Assembly (NCBI GenBank): GCA_017504165.1
Contig: JAFVRR010000011.1
Coordinates: 186,001-250,000 of the forward strand
DNA from: Clostridia bacterium
Lineage (GTDB): Bacteria; Bacillota; Clostridia; Christensenellales; Borkfalkiaceae
DNA: 64,000 bases
Direction of reading: 5' to 3'
The notes beneath the pieces are model-generated. The model searched no databases, was not told where the DNA came from, and saw nothing but the letters and a program-made list of their open reading frames with translations. Below, in pieces: positions 17,048-25,629 of the stretch (position 1 is its first letter; every line of letters begins with the position of its first letter). Both the position numbers and the translations under genes were made by a program.

Positions 17048-18700
17048 ATGAAAAATAAAAACACTTTAAAAGTCCGTTTTTTAGGTGGCGTAGGTGAGAT
17101 AGGTAAAAATATGACCGCCTTAGAATACGGCAAAGATATTATAATAATTGATGCGGGGCTAACTTTTCCAAGTCAAGATATGCCTGGTATTGACCTTGTT
17201 ATTCCCGACATTTCTTATTTACAACAAAATCATGATAGGGTACGCGCCGTATTTTTAACGCACGGTCATGAAGACCATATTGGCGGTCTTCCATATCTAC
17301 TTAAAGATATTAACGTGCCCGTTTACGGTACTAAGTTAACTTTAACACTTGCCGAAAGCAAACTTATAGAGTTTAATATTAAAAACGCAAAACTCAATTC
17401 GGTAAAACCGAAATCAGTCATTAAAACAGGCGCTTTTTCGGTTGAGTTTATAAACGTAAACCACTCTATTCCAGGCGCTGTTGCGCTTTCTATTACAACA
17501 CCAGTTGGCGTCGTGTTCTTTACTGGCGATTTTAAAGTTGATTTAACGCCAATAGGCGGAGAGATTATCGACCTTGCGAGGCTTACTGAAATTGGCAAAA
17601 AGGGCGTCAATTTAATGCTTTGTGAATCTACTAACGTAGAGCGTTCGGGCTATTCTATGAGTGAAAGCGTAGTTACCGATAATTTGGAAAGATTGTTTTT
17701 AGAAAATAAACATCGTAGGCTAATTATTGCAACTTTTGCATCAAACGTTTATAGAATTCAACAAATTTTAAATATTGCGTCTAAAAACAAGCGTAAAGTT
17801 GCACTTTCGGGTAGAAGTATGGTTAACGTCGTTGAGGCATCTTCAAAAATTGGAGAAATAACTATACCGCAAAATACGCTTATTGATATCGATAAAATTA
17901 AAAACTATCAAGATAAAGATTTGGTTATCGTTTCAACTGGCTCTCAAGGCGAGCCTATGAGCGCGTTAACTAGAATGGCTATGGGCGAGTCTAGTCAAAT
18001 TAGTATTGGTAAAAACGATACTATTATCATTTCTGCATCGCCAATCCCGGGCAATGAAAAGAGTATTTATCAAGTTATAAACAACCTTTATAGAAAGGGT
18101 GCGGAAGTTGTTTACGAATCGCTTGAAAAAATACACGCGTCAGGCCACGCTTGTCAAGAAGAACTTAAAATAATGCACTCTCTTATCAAACCTAAATTCT
18201 TCATTCCTATTCACGGCGAATATCGTCATTTAATTAAGCATTCGGAACTCGCTAAAGAAATGGGACTAAAAGACAATAATATTTTAATTTGCGATATTGG
18301 AGATACCGTTGAACTTAACGGCAAAACTATTAAGAAAAAGGAAAAATTCCAAGCGGGTAGTAGGCTTGTAGACGGGCTTGCTATTGACGAAACGCAAGCA
18401 ATCGTTAGGGATAGAAAACTTATATCACTTGAAGGTATAGTCGTAGTCGTTGCCTGCGTTTCGGCGGAAAGCGGTCTTATTTTGCAAGAGCCTGATATTA
18501 TTGGTAAAGGCGCAGGGTTAACCGCTAGCCAAATTTCCGATATGAAAGCAATTACAGTTAAGTGTTTAGAAGACTATAATATTAAATCTGCGGGAGATTT
18601 AACCGTAACAAGAAAAATTTTAAGGAAAAAACTTAGGGATTACGTCTTTAAAAAGACTAAAAAAGACCCTATGATTTTACCAGTGATAACTGAAGTATGA
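17048..18700 (+). CDS. rnj: Ribonuclease J
   Basis: A 550-residue metallo-beta-lactamase/beta-CASP RNase that degrades and matures RNA from the 5' end and also cuts internally. The zinc ligands are in THGHEDHIGG (H72, H74, D76, H77). The beta-CASP region follows (TFASNVYRIQQ, LSGRSM, STGSQGEPMSAL, SASPIPGNE, ASGHACQEEL, PIHGEYRH), and the C-terminal domain completes the family length. The ATG at 17048 is preceded by a GAGG SD. The last codons overlap the next gene (ATGA). Whether it is the J1 or J2 type cannot be told from this single copy. Confidence 0.95.
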   Translation: MKNKNTLKVRFLGGVGEIGKNMTALEYGKDIIIIDAGLTFPSQDMPGIDLVIPDISYLQQNHDRVRAVFLTHGHEDHIGGLPYLLKDINVPVYGTKLTLTLAESKLIEFNIKNAKLNSVKPKSVIKTGAFSVEFINVNHSIPGAVALSITTPVGVVFFTGDFKVDLTPIGGEIIDLARLTEIGKKGVNLMLCESTNVERSGYSMSESVVTDNLERLFLENKHRRLIIATFASNVYRIQQILNIASKNKRKVALSGRSMVNVVEASSKIGEITIPQNTLIDIDKIKNYQDKDLVIVSTGSQGEPMSALTRMAMGESSQISIGKNDTIIISASPIPGNEKSIYQVINNLYRKGAEVVYESLEKIHASGHACQEELKIMHSLIKPKFFIPIHGEYRHLIKHSELAKEMGLKDNNILICDIGDTVELNGKTIKKKEKFQAGSRLVDGLAIDETQAIVRDRKLISLEGIVVVVACVSAESGLILQEPDIIGKGAGLTASQISDMKAITVKCLEDYNIKSAGDLTVTRKILRKKLRDYVFKKTKKDPMILPVITEV

Positions 18701-19338
18701 TAAACGAATACACTAAAGAATTATCAAGCATAAACGCTAAAAATAATATACCTAAAGAACTTATAGAAATGCAAACTGAATATCGTGAAAACGGCGTGCC
18801 AACGATACTGACCGACGGTCTTAACGAATTACTTTTAATGCTTTCTATTAAAAATCCTAAAACAGTCCTTGAACTTGGCACTGCAACGGGTTGTTCGGGT
18901 ATAGCAATACTTAAAACGCTACCAAACGCTAAACTTACTACGGTAGAGAAAAATCACGATATACGCCTTGAAGCGATTGAAAACTTTAAAAAGTTTGGCG
19001 TATATGATAGGGTAAACTCTTTAATAGGCGATAGTTTAGACGTCGTTATGCATTTAACGACTAAATTTGATTTTATATTTTTAGATTGCAATAAAGCCGC
19101 TTACGCGACCTTGTATCCCTTACTTAAAGACCTTCTTAACGAGGGAGGTGTGATTTTTGCCGATAATATTTTGTTTAGGGGTTACGTTTCTGGCGAAAAG
19201 CAGTCGCCTAAAGAACATAGAACACTTGTAAAAAAAATTGATGATTACAACCGCTTAGTTTCGGTTGATAAAGATATGATTACAAGTTTCTTTGACGTTG
19301 GCGACGGAATAGCGGTATCTTGTAAGAAAATTAAATAA
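18697..19338 (+). CDS. trmR: tRNA 5-hydroxyuridine methyltransferase (TrmR/YrrM-like O-methyltransferase)
   Basis: A 213-residue class I AdoMet-dependent O-methyltransferase. The SAM site is VLELGTATGCSGIAIL (about 57-72), with the acidic TTVEKNHD and the metal-site IFLDCNKAAYATL further on. This is the caffeoyl-CoA-OMT-like group that includes TrmR, which methylates 5-hydroxyuridine at tRNA wobble position 34 to 5-methoxyuridine. The specific call rests on context: a U32-family TrhP gene, which makes the hydroxyuridine, follows 18 bp later, as in Bacillus yrrM-yrrN-yrrO. Start overlaps the RNase J stop (ATGA), so translation is coupled. Confidence 0.8.
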   Translation: MINEYTKELSSINAKNNIPKELIEMQTEYRENGVPTILTDGLNELLLMLSIKNPKTVLELGTATGCSGIAILKTLPNAKLTTVEKNHDIRLEAIENFKKFGVYDRVNSLIGDSLDVVMHLTTKFDFIFLDCNKAAYATLYPLLKDLLNEGGVIFADNILFRGYVSGEKQSPKEHRTLVKKIDDYNRLVSVDKDMITSFFDVGDGIAVSCKKIK

Positions 19339-19356
19339 AACACAAAAGGATAAATT

Positions 19357-20577
19357 ATGGAAATAGAACTTCTTGCTCCTGCGGGCAATTTTTCAAAACT
19401 TAAAACCGCGCTATATTATGGTGCGGATGCGGTATATTTAGGCGGTAAAAGTTTTTCTCTCCGCGCCTTTTCGGATAACTTTTCGGAAGAAGAGTTGCTT
19501 TTGGCCGTAAACTACGTTCACGAAAGGGGTAAAAAAATATACGTTACCGTAAATATATTTGCTAAAAACGACGATTTTGAAAAGGCGGAAAATTATTTTA
19601 AATATCTTGAAAAAATCGGGGTAGACGGCGTTATTTTAACCGACCCCGGTTTTGTTGCGCTTGCAAAAAAAGTTGCGCCTAATCTCGTTTTACATCTCTC
19701 AACACAAGCGAACACATTAAATAAATATAGCGCTAAATTTTGGGAAGAAACGGGTATTAAACGTATAATATTAGCAAGGGAACTCTCTGTTAAAGAGATA
19801 AAAGAAATTAAAGAATTTTTATCGCCCGATACCAAACTTGAGGCCTTTATTCACGGTGCAATGTGTATAAGTTATAGCGGTAGATGTTTAATGTCTAACT
19901 ATTTTAACGGACGTGACGCTAACCGTGGCGAATGTGTTCAAGCATGCAGATGGGAATATGAACTTCGTGAAAAATCAAAAGACGGCGAATATTATCCTAT
20001 TGAAGAAGACGAGCACGGAACTTACGTTTTAAATAGTAAAGACCTTAATTTAATTAACTATTTTGACGATATGGTTAGCGCCGGCATTTGCTCTTTTAAA
20101 ATTGAAGGAAGAATGAAAGGGGAATACTATTTAGCAACAGTTATCAACGCCTACCGTCGCGCAATTGACGACTATTTAAATAACGGCGTTTCTTATAGGG
20201 ATAACCCTATTTATATGACGGAACTTAAAAAGACGTTCCACCGTGCGTTTACTACCGCTTACGCTTTTGGAAAAAATGACGAAACAGTAAATTATTCGGG
20301 TAGCCAATCATCGGGTAATAGTATGTTTATAGCAAACGTACTCGGTTACGATGAAGAAAAGGGTTGCGCCGTTGTCGAAATGAGAAACCGCTTTAAAGTC
20401 GGCGATGAACTTGAGGTTTTATCTCCTAGCGAAAACTTTAATAAAAAGTTTATAGTAACTGAAATTTATAATCAAAACGGCGAAATGGTTGACGATGCAA
20501 AACTCGTTCAACAAAAACTTTACGTTAAAACGGATATAAAACTTAGTAGCGGTGACATTTTAAGAAAAGACATTTAG
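19357..20577 (+). CDS. trhP: U32-family tRNA wobble-uridine hydroxylation protein TrhP-like
   Basis: A 406-residue member of the collagenase-like U32 group. The signature region is EAFIHGAMCISYSGRCLMSNYFNGRDANRGECVQACRW, with four conserved cysteines C170, C177, C193 and C197, likely a metal or Fe-S site. Family members TrhP/RlhA hydroxylate tRNA U34 or rRNA using prephenate-derived chemistry; a peptidase role is doubtful. Gene order trmR-trhP supports the tRNA function. SD AAAGGA precedes the ATG. One gene stands where Bacillus has two paralogs (yrrN, yrrO). Confidence 0.82.
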   Translation: MEIELLAPAGNFSKLKTALYYGADAVYLGGKSFSLRAFSDNFSEEELLLAVNYVHERGKKIYVTVNIFAKNDDFEKAENYFKYLEKIGVDGVILTDPGFVALAKKVAPNLVLHLSTQANTLNKYSAKFWEETGIKRIILARELSVKEIKEIKEFLSPDTKLEAFIHGAMCISYSGRCLMSNYFNGRDANRGECVQACRWEYELREKSKDGEYYPIEEDEHGTYVLNSKDLNLINYFDDMVSAGICSFKIEGRMKGEYYLATVINAYRRAIDDYLNNGVSYRDNPIYMTELKKTFHRAFTTAYAFGKNDETVNYSGSQSSGNSMFIANVLGYDEEKGCAVVEMRNRFKVGDELEVLSPSENFNKKFIVTEIYNQNGEMVDDAKLVQQKLYVKTDIKLSSGDILRKDI

Positions 20578-20629
20578 TTTCGACATAATATTACAAAATA
20601 AGACATAGATTACAAAGGCGAGGTAATTT

Positions 20630-21334
20630 ATGTTCTTAGAATTTTTAAGTTTTATTTTTGATAAAATACTCTTCTTTTGCGGAAGTATTGCGGGGGATTC
20701 TTTTCCAAAACCGCTATCTCGCGAAGAAGAGCGAAAATACCTTATTGCCTTTAAAGAAACGGGCGATAAAAACGCCAAAGATATGCTTATTAAACATAAC
20801 TTAAGGCTAGTTGCTCACGTCGTTAAAAAATATCAAGGTGCAGAAGATAACGACGATTTGATTTCAACTGGTACGATCGGTTTAATTAAGGCGATAAACA
20901 CCTTTGATTACACTAAAGGTATTCAACTTGCAACTTACTCTGCAAGGTGTATTGAAAATGAAATTTTAATGCTACTTAGAGCGAATAAAAAATATCAAAC
21001 TACGGTGTCGCTGTCGGATAGCGTAGGGACGGATAAGGACGGTAACGAATTAACTTTAATGGATCTACTTAGCGACGACGGCGAAAGCGTATTTTTAACT
21101 GCTTTAAAAAAGGAAAAGAGAACTAAACTTATAGATATTGCTAAAAGCGTATTAAATGAAAGGGAGTTTAAAGTAATAACTTTAAGATATGGTCTAAAAG
21201 GTGGCGCGCCACTCCCACAGCGCGAAGTTGCATCTTTTTTAAAAATATCACGCTCGTATATATCGCGAATTGAAAACAAGGCGATTTTAAAAATAAAAAA
21301 AGAAATTGAAAGTAAAGGAATTTCATTCGATTAA
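20630..21334 (+). CDS. sigK: Late mother-cell sporulation sigma factor, pro-sigma-K
   Basis: 234 residues. It opens with a hydrophobic pro-sequence-like stretch (MFLEFLSFIFDKILFFCG), then FPKPLSREEERKYL, region 2 (NLRLVAHVVKKYQ, DLISTGTIGLIKAINTFDYTKG, ATYSARCIENEILMLLR) and region 4 ending with the helix-turn-helix around SRSYISRIENKA. This matches SigK, which drives late mother-cell genes during endospore formation after cleavage of the pro-sequence. The gene is continuous, with no skin element. A TAATATT (20586-20592) and a CATAGATTA (20604-20612) resemble sigma-E/K elements, but their 11-nt separation is short, so I do not call a promoter. SD GAGG precedes the ATG. Confidence 0.9.
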   Translation: MFLEFLSFIFDKILFFCGSIAGDSFPKPLSREEERKYLIAFKETGDKNAKDMLIKHNLRLVAHVVKKYQGAEDNDDLISTGTIGLIKAINTFDYTKGIQLATYSARCIENEILMLLRANKKYQTTVSLSDSVGTDKDGNELTLMDLLSDDGESVFLTALKKEKRTKLIDIAKSVLNEREFKVITLRYGLKGGAPLPQREVASFLKISRSYISRIENKAILKIKKEIESKGISFD

Positions 21335-21337
21335 ATA

Positions 21338-22123
21338 ATGAATTATAGTATAGTCGTTGGTGCTAGCGGTGTAATTGGAGAGAATTTTGCCGTAAAGTTA
21401 GCAAAACAAGGTCAAAATTTATATATAACTGGAAGAACTAAGGAAAAATTAGAGTTGCTTAAGTGTAAACTTCTTGACGTAAACCCTAATATTTCCGTTG
21501 AATGTTTTGCTTGCGATTTAATTGATTTTTCTAACGTGAACGCTTTATTTGAGCATTTTATTAGTTTAAACGCAAAAGTTAGCGGGCTCTATTACGTTTC
21601 GGGTATAGATACGCAAAAAGCCTTTATATTATACGATTACGATAAGATTATAAAGCAGAGTAGGGTTAATTTTGAATGCGCTTTATCCTTTACTAACTTC
21701 GCATTGAAAAATAGGGCGGAAAGTTTAAAAATTTTAGTAGTATCTAGTATGTGTGGGCTACTTCCTATGCCGTATTTTGCCGAGTATTCCGCAACGAAAT
21801 CGGCTTTAATTAACTTTTTTACCGCTTTAAGATACGAGGTTGATAAACTAGTCAAAATAACGATTTTAGCGCCTGGTAGCGTGCCTACGCGTCGCGACGT
21901 TATAGAAGATATTAAAGTGCAAGGCTTTTTAGGGAAATTATCTTCAAAATCGCCAAGTTTCGTAGTTGAGAAGGGTTTAAAAGCGCTAGATAAAAATAAC
22001 AGAATTTGCATTCCTGGTTTTTATAATAAAATTGTTAACTTTTTTAATAAAATAACCCCTAATTTTATAAAACTAAGAATTATTAAAAGAAAATTTAGCA
22101 AAAAAACGAAAGACGCATTTTAG
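21338..22123 (+). CDS. SDR-family oxidoreductase
   Basis: 261 residues of the short-chain dehydrogenase fold: cofactor motif GASGVIGE (8-15), catalytic Y150/K154 in YSATKSA preceded by VVSSMCG, and APGSVPTR in the third conserved position. The C-terminus is basic (KLRIIKRKFSKKTKDAF), as in membrane-associated members. It starts 3 bp after the sigK stop without a clear SD, so it may be translationally coupled and co-expressed in sporulation. Substrate unknown. Confidence 0.8.
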   Translation: MNYSIVVGASGVIGENFAVKLAKQGQNLYITGRTKEKLELLKCKLLDVNPNISVECFACDLIDFSNVNALFEHFISLNAKVSGLYYVSGIDTQKAFILYDYDKIIKQSRVNFECALSFTNFALKNRAESLKILVVSSMCGLLPMPYFAEYSATKSALINFFTALRYEVDKLVKITILAPGSVPTRRDVIEDIKVQGFLGKLSSKSPSFVVEKGLKALDKNNRICIPGFYNKIVNFFNKITPNFIKLRIIKRKFSKKTKDAF

Positions 22124-22141
22124 TAAAATTTTAAATTAATC

Positions 22142-22170
22142 TTTACAAGATTATTTTAATGTGTTATCAT
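22142..22170 (+). promoter_or_regulatory. Promoter of thyA-folA
   Basis: TTTACA (22142-22147), 17 bp, TATCAT (22165-22170), about 20 nt before the thyA start. Confidence 0.6.
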
Positions 22171-22190
22171 ATATGCATTGGAGAAAAGTT

Positions 22191-23021
22191 ATGAGTTACG
22201 CAGATAAAGTATTTATAGAGAATTGCAAAGACATAATTGAGAACGGCTTTTGGGATTTTAACCAACAAGTACGCCCTCATTGGGAAGACGGTACGCCCGC
22301 TCACACTGTTAAAAAGTTTTGTTTAGTTAATAGGTACGACCTTTCTAAAGAATTTCCTATTTTAACTATTAGAAAAACTTTCTTTAAGTCTGCTATTGAT
22401 GAAATTTTATGGATATGGCAAAAAAAGAGCAATAACGTCAACGACCTTAATTCTCACATTTGGGATAGTTGGGCGGATGAAACGGGCTCTATCGGCAAGG
22501 CTTACGGTTATCAATTAGGCGTTAAACATAAATATAAAGAGGGTGAAATGGACCAAGTTGATAGGGTACTTTACGACCTTAAACACAACCCTTATTCTAG
22601 GCGCATTTTAACTAGTATTTATACCTTCCAAGATTTGCACGAAATGAATCTTTATCCTTGCGCTTATTCAATGACCTTTAACGTAACAAACGGCAAACTT
22701 AACGGTATACTTAACCAACGTTCTAACGATATGGTCGTTGCAAATAACTGGAACGTTGTTCAATACTCTGTTTTGCTTATGATGTTCGCTCAAGTATCGG
22801 GTTTAGAAGTTGGTGAACTTGTTCACGTAATTTCTGACGCGCACATTTATGATAGGCATATTCCTGCGCTTAAAAAGATGTTTGAAAACCCACAGTATGA
22901 AGCGCCAAAACTCATCATTAATAAAGACGTTAAGAATTTTTACGACTTTACCGTTGATGATTTTAAACTTGTTGATTACAAATCAACACCACTCGATACT
23001 AAATTGGAGGTTGCTATATAA
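22191..23021 (+). CDS. thyA: Thymidylate synthase
   Basis: 276 residues. ThyA methylates dUMP to dTMP using methylenetetrahydrofolate, producing dihydrofolate. The nucleophile Cys is C157 in LYPCAYSMTF, followed by LNQRSNDMVVANNWNVVQYS, the substrate-binding signature. An in-frame GTG lies at 22161, but the ATG at 22191 has a well placed GGAG and gives the normal length, so I use it. The active-site tripeptide is CAY rather than the more common CHQ or CNL. The stop overlaps the folA start by one base (TAATG). Confidence 0.95.
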   Translation: MSYADKVFIENCKDIIENGFWDFNQQVRPHWEDGTPAHTVKKFCLVNRYDLSKEFPILTIRKTFFKSAIDEILWIWQKKSNNVNDLNSHIWDSWADETGSIGKAYGYQLGVKHKYKEGEMDQVDRVLYDLKHNPYSRRILTSIYTFQDLHEMNLYPCAYSMTFNVTNGKLNGILNQRSNDMVVANNWNVVQYSVLLMMFAQVSGLEVGELVHVISDAHIYDRHIPALKKMFENPQYEAPKLIINKDVKNFYDFTVDDFKLVDYKSTPLDTKLEVAI

Positions 23022-23515
23022 TGAAAGCAATTGTTGCAGTTGATAAAAAATGGGGTATTGGTAAAAATAACGATTTACTTTTTTCACTCCCTGAAGATAT
23101 GAAATTTTTTAGAGAAAAAACTAGTGGTAAAACCGTTTGTATGGGTTATAATACTTTACTTTCTTTCCCAGGTTCTAAACCACTTAAAAATAGGGTGAAT
23201 ATCGTTCTTGCGCCTGACGGTGTAGAACGTGACGATTGCATAATAGTTCACACTTTAGAAGAACTTTCTAATACTTTAAAAAATTATAACGACGTTTTCG
23301 TTATCGGTGGTGCAATGTTCTATAGAACTATGGTGCCTTACTGTGAAGAAGTTTACGTTACTAAAGTTGATGCTGACGGCGAGGCTACCGTATTCTATCC
23401 TAACTTAGATGAAATTGACGGGTTTGAAATGGTTTACGAGTCTGAGCCTATCGAGTCTAACGGTTATCAAATTAGATTTACAACGTACAAAAATAATAAA
23501 GTTGAAAAATTTTAA
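23021..23515 (+). CDS. folA: Dihydrofolate reductase
   Basis: 164 residues. It reduces the dihydrofolate that ThyA produces back to tetrahydrofolate with NADPH. Seen are IVAVDKKWGIGKNNDLLFSLPEDMKFF (substrate site with the acidic D/E after LP), MGYNTLLSFPGSKPL and FVIGGAMFYRTMVPYCEEVYVT. SD GGAGG is inside the end of thyA, and the two genes overlap by one base, the usual folate-cycle pair. A terminator follows. Confidence 0.95.
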   Translation: MKAIVAVDKKWGIGKNNDLLFSLPEDMKFFREKTSGKTVCMGYNTLLSFPGSKPLKNRVNIVLAPDGVERDDCIIVHTLEELSNTLKNYNDVFVIGGAMFYRTMVPYCEEVYVTKVDADGEATVFYPNLDEIDGFEMVYESEPIESNGYQIRFTTYKNNKVEKF

Positions 23516-23520
23516 TATTA

Positions 23521-23543
23521 AAACACCCTTTGGGTGTTTTTTT
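23521..23543 (+). terminator. Intrinsic terminator after folA
   Basis: AAACACCC (23521-23528), 3-nt loop, GGGTGTTT (23532-23539), then T residues. Confidence 0.85.
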
Positions 23544-23544
23544 A

Positions 23545-23573
23545 TTGCTAAAACAGGTTAAATAATGTATAAT
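23545..23573 (+). promoter_or_regulatory. Promoter of EamA transporter gene
   Basis: TTGCTA (23545-23550), 17 bp, TATAAT (23568-23573), directly after the folA terminator. Confidence 0.65.
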
Positions 23574-23594
23574 TGATAATTATTTGGAGTAATT

Positions 23595-24509
23595 ATGAAA
23601 GCAAAGAATTTAAACTTTTTAGGGCTTATATTATTATTTACGGCAACGCTTGCGTGGGGTACGTCGTTTATTATTTTAAAGGAAACAATTTCTTCTGTTT
23701 CTACCTTTTACGTGCTTGCCATTCGCTTTACGGTATCTTCTTTACTTATAGGCGCTATATTTTTTAAAACTATTATTAAAACCCCTTTAAAAACAATTAT
23801 AAGCGGGGTAGTTTTAGGCATTATTTTAACTTTTGCATACGATATTCAAACTTTTGGTTTAGCGGAAACTTCCGCTGCAAGAAACGCCTTTTTAACGGGT
23901 TCTTACTGTGTTTTAACGCCTTTTATGGCTTGGCTTATTATTCGTAAAAAACCATCTACTTTTAACGTTATAGCGGCGTTTTTATGTATTATTGGCATAG
24001 GTTTCGTAGTCTTTTCGGGCGGTGGCGCAGGAGACGGCGTTTTACTTGGCGATTTGTTAACTTTACTTGCCGCAATTTTTTACGCGCTTCAAATTATTTT
24101 TATTGATAAATATCAAGAACAAGGTAAAAATTCTATACAATTACTTGTTTTTGAACTTTTAACGGTAGGGGTTTGCAATATTATTTTCTCGCTTATATTC
24201 GACATGCCGAAAGGTATAGGCGTTTACGCCCTTAATTTAGAGCAACTTTTACAAATTGGTTATTTAACCCTTGCTTGTACTTTACTTGCTCAATTTTGTA
24301 TGATTATAGGTCAAAAATTAACTACTGCAAATCAAGCGTCGGTAATACTTAGTTTAGAGTCCGTTTTCGGCGCGCTCTTTAGCGTAATACTAGGTAAAGA
24401 AAGTTTAACCGTATGGTTGTTCGTTGGTTTTGCAATAATCTTCGTTGCCATATACGTTAACGAACTTAAACAAAACCCGTTTAGAAATTTAATGAATAAC
24501 AAAAAATAA
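23595..24509 (+). CDS. EamA/DMT-family membrane transporter
   Basis: 304 residues with about ten predicted membrane helices arranged as two EamA repeats (about 8-140 and 155-290). The opening LLFTATLAWGTSFIILKETI and the second-repeat LGDLLTLLAAIFYALQIIFIDKY, SVILSLESVFGALFSVILGKE are characteristic of drug/metabolite exporters such as RhaT/YdcZ-like or amino-acid exporters. The substrate is unknown. SD GGAG at the start. Its 3' end abuts the left inverted repeat of the element at 24508, so the stop codon lies at the element border. Confidence 0.85.
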   Translation: MKAKNLNFLGLILLFTATLAWGTSFIILKETISSVSTFYVLAIRFTVSSLLIGAIFFKTIIKTPLKTIISGVVLGIILTFAYDIQTFGLAETSAARNAFLTGSYCVLTPFMAWLIIRKKPSTFNVIAAFLCIIGIGFVVFSGGGAGDGVLLGDLLTLLAAIFYALQIIFIDKYQEQGKNSIQLLVFELLTVGVCNIIFSLIFDMPKGIGVYALNLEQLLQIGYLTLACTLLAQFCMIIGQKLTTANQASVILSLESVFGALFSVILGKESLTVWLFVGFAIIFVAIYVNELKQNPFRNLMNNKK

Positions 24510-24543
24510 AAAGCCGTATAAGGGCGTCGCTCTTAGGGATTTT
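24508..24543 (+). repeat. Left inverted repeat of element
   Basis: Begins AAAAAGCCGT and ends TAGGGATTTT. Reverse complement matches 25305-25340 with three interior mismatches. Confidence 0.75.
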
Positions 24544-24558
24544 TTAGGAACTATAAAA

Positions 24559-24590
24559 GGATAGCAAAAAATTTTGCTATCCCTTTCTTT
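24559..24590 (+). terminator. Terminator-like hairpin
   Basis: GGATAGCAAAA (24559-24569) pairs with TTTTGCTATCC (24572-24582), followed by CTTTCTTTTT. It could terminate the EamA gene transcript. Confidence 0.6.
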
Positions 24591-24705
24591 TTGCTTTGCA
24601 AAACACACGACTTAACAGGGTTAAGTATAGTGTGCTACACTTTTGAAAATCTTTCCGCAAAGATTAACAACTCGATAAATTGGAATTTATAATTCTCATT
24701 TGACA

Positions 24706-25140
24706 TCACTTATCAAGAGTAATGTTTTTAAGAATAAATTTGATAAAGGATTCGGTGGAATCGTACATATCTCTATCCCTATAATCACTTGTTTGATATT
24801 GATATTTGAGATTCCTTAAATGTTCTATTTCTTGCGGCGTACCTATATTAGATTCAATAATTTGGGTATATGTTTCTCCGCCATCAAAACTTATATCGTG
24901 TATTTCGTTTGGCAAAAACTTAATTACTATCAATTTAAATGTGAACAGATATACTTTTTTACCTTGAACCTTTGCTTTTGATATTTTATATCCTGCCTTT
25001 TTTATCTTCTTAAACTGTTTTGATAGAAAAAACCTATCACCAATACAATCTATTAACACTATTATTGTAGCAGGAACAATAAAAAGGATTCCAAGAAATA
25101 TAGACAATATCGCTTCAAATACTTTACCTATCTTTTTCAT
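24706..25140 (-). CDS. Hypothetical membrane-anchored protein
   Basis: 144 residues from an ATG at 25140 that has a good SD (AGGGAG) upstream. An in-frame start at 25239 would lengthen it by 33 residues but lacks an SD. A hydrophobic stretch (about residues 10-32, AILSIFLGILFIVPATIIVLI) is followed by a basic patch (KQFKKIKKAGYKISKAKVQGKK) and a soluble domain with EIHDISFDGGETYTQIIES and a C-terminal region rich in Arg/Asp/Tyr. I do not recognise the family. It is the only gene within the inverted-repeat-bounded element, and its codon use has fewer of the ACGTT-ending codon pairs abundant in neighbouring genes, suggesting transfer. Confidence 0.55.
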   Translation of the reverse strand: MKKIGKVFEAILSIFLGILFIVPATIIVLIDCIGDRFFLSKQFKKIKKAGYKISKAKVQGKKVYLFTFKLIVIKFLPNEIHDISFDGGETYTQIIESNIGTPQEIEHLRNLKYQYQTSDYRDRDMYDSTESFIKFILKNITLDK

Positions 25141-25260
25141 ATTTGAACTCCCTTTTTGCGGACAGTTTTGTTGTATCATAACCGATAAATTCTTATTTAT
25201 CGGTGAGTTTATTGTACCACAAATTAATATTTTATGCAACTTGTTATGCGTGGCAAAAGA

Positions 25261-25288
25261 AAACTCGACTTTTGATAAGTCGAGTTTT
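25261..25288. terminator. Bidirectional terminator-like hairpin
   Basis: AAACTCGACTT (25261-25271), 5-nt loop, AAGTCGAGTTT (25277-25287), with T-rich sequence on both strands. It probably ends the minus-strand XRE gene. Confidence 0.7.
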
Positions 25289-25304
25289 ATAATTTATTAA
25301 ATTT

Positions 25305-25340
25305 AAATCCCTATGAGTGACGCCCTTAAACGGCTTTTTT
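25305..25340 (-). repeat. Right inverted repeat of element
   Basis: Mirror of 24508-24543. Its outer end overlaps the last codon region of the XRE gene that stops at 25339. Confidence 0.75.
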
Positions 25341-25542
25341 AATTTTCTTTTATATATTCTATAATATCTTCAATTTTACAATCTAATATGTTGCATAAAT
25401 CGTTTAACTTTGTGGTGGTAATTCCACCACCGTTTTTAATTCTATTAATCGTTGCAGAACTTATTCCGTACTTATAAATTAAAGTATAAGTTGTAATATT
25501 TTTTTCTTTTAACGTTTTAAATAAAGGTTCGTATGATATCAT
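25339..25542 (-). CDS. Small XRE/Cro-type HTH regulator (YozG-like)
   Basis: 67 residues from ATG 25542 (MISYEPLFKTLKEKN). The whole protein is one Cro/C1-type helix-turn-helix: LIYKYGISSATINRIKNGGGITTTKLNDLCNILDCKIEDIIEYI. Such short solo HTH proteins occur in mobile regions and act as dimeric repressors. A consensus TATAAT on the minus strand (25554-25549) ends 6 nt before the ATG and there is no SD, suggesting a leaderless mRNA. The upstream reading frame to 25584 would add 14 residues but overlies the promoter. It diverges from the lipoprotein gene at 25630, which it may regulate; this is inference. Confidence 0.75.
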   Translation of the reverse strand: MISYEPLFKTLKEKNITTYTLIYKYGISSATINRIKNGGGITTTKLNDLCNILDCKIEDIIEYIKEN

Positions 25543-25629
25543 AATAAAATTATATAATATAATCAAATACTTGACTATACTCATAAAAATGACTATACTA
25601 TATATAATATATTCAAAAGTAGGTGTTTT

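Larger units (their letters stand above)
24508..25340. mobile_element. Putative inverted-repeat-bounded element (MITE-like, with one cargo gene)
   Basis: An 833-bp segment is bounded by 36-nt inverted repeats (24508-24543 and 25305-25340). They differ at only three interior positions, with the shared core AGCCGTnTAAGGGCGTC. Inside lie one hypothetical gene, several hairpins (24559-24582, 24604-24631, 25182-25203, 25261-25288) and no transposase. This is what a non-autonomous element mobilised in trans would look like. A target-site duplication is not evident among the flanking A/T runs. Alternatively the repeats are paired terminator-like elements, but 36-nt length and 92% pairing across 760 bp argue against chance. 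Confidence 0.5.

Noticed and set aside
20586..20612. Sigma-E type promoter for sigK
   Set aside because: TAATATT and CATAGATTA look right singly but are 11 nt apart, shorter than the normal 14-15.
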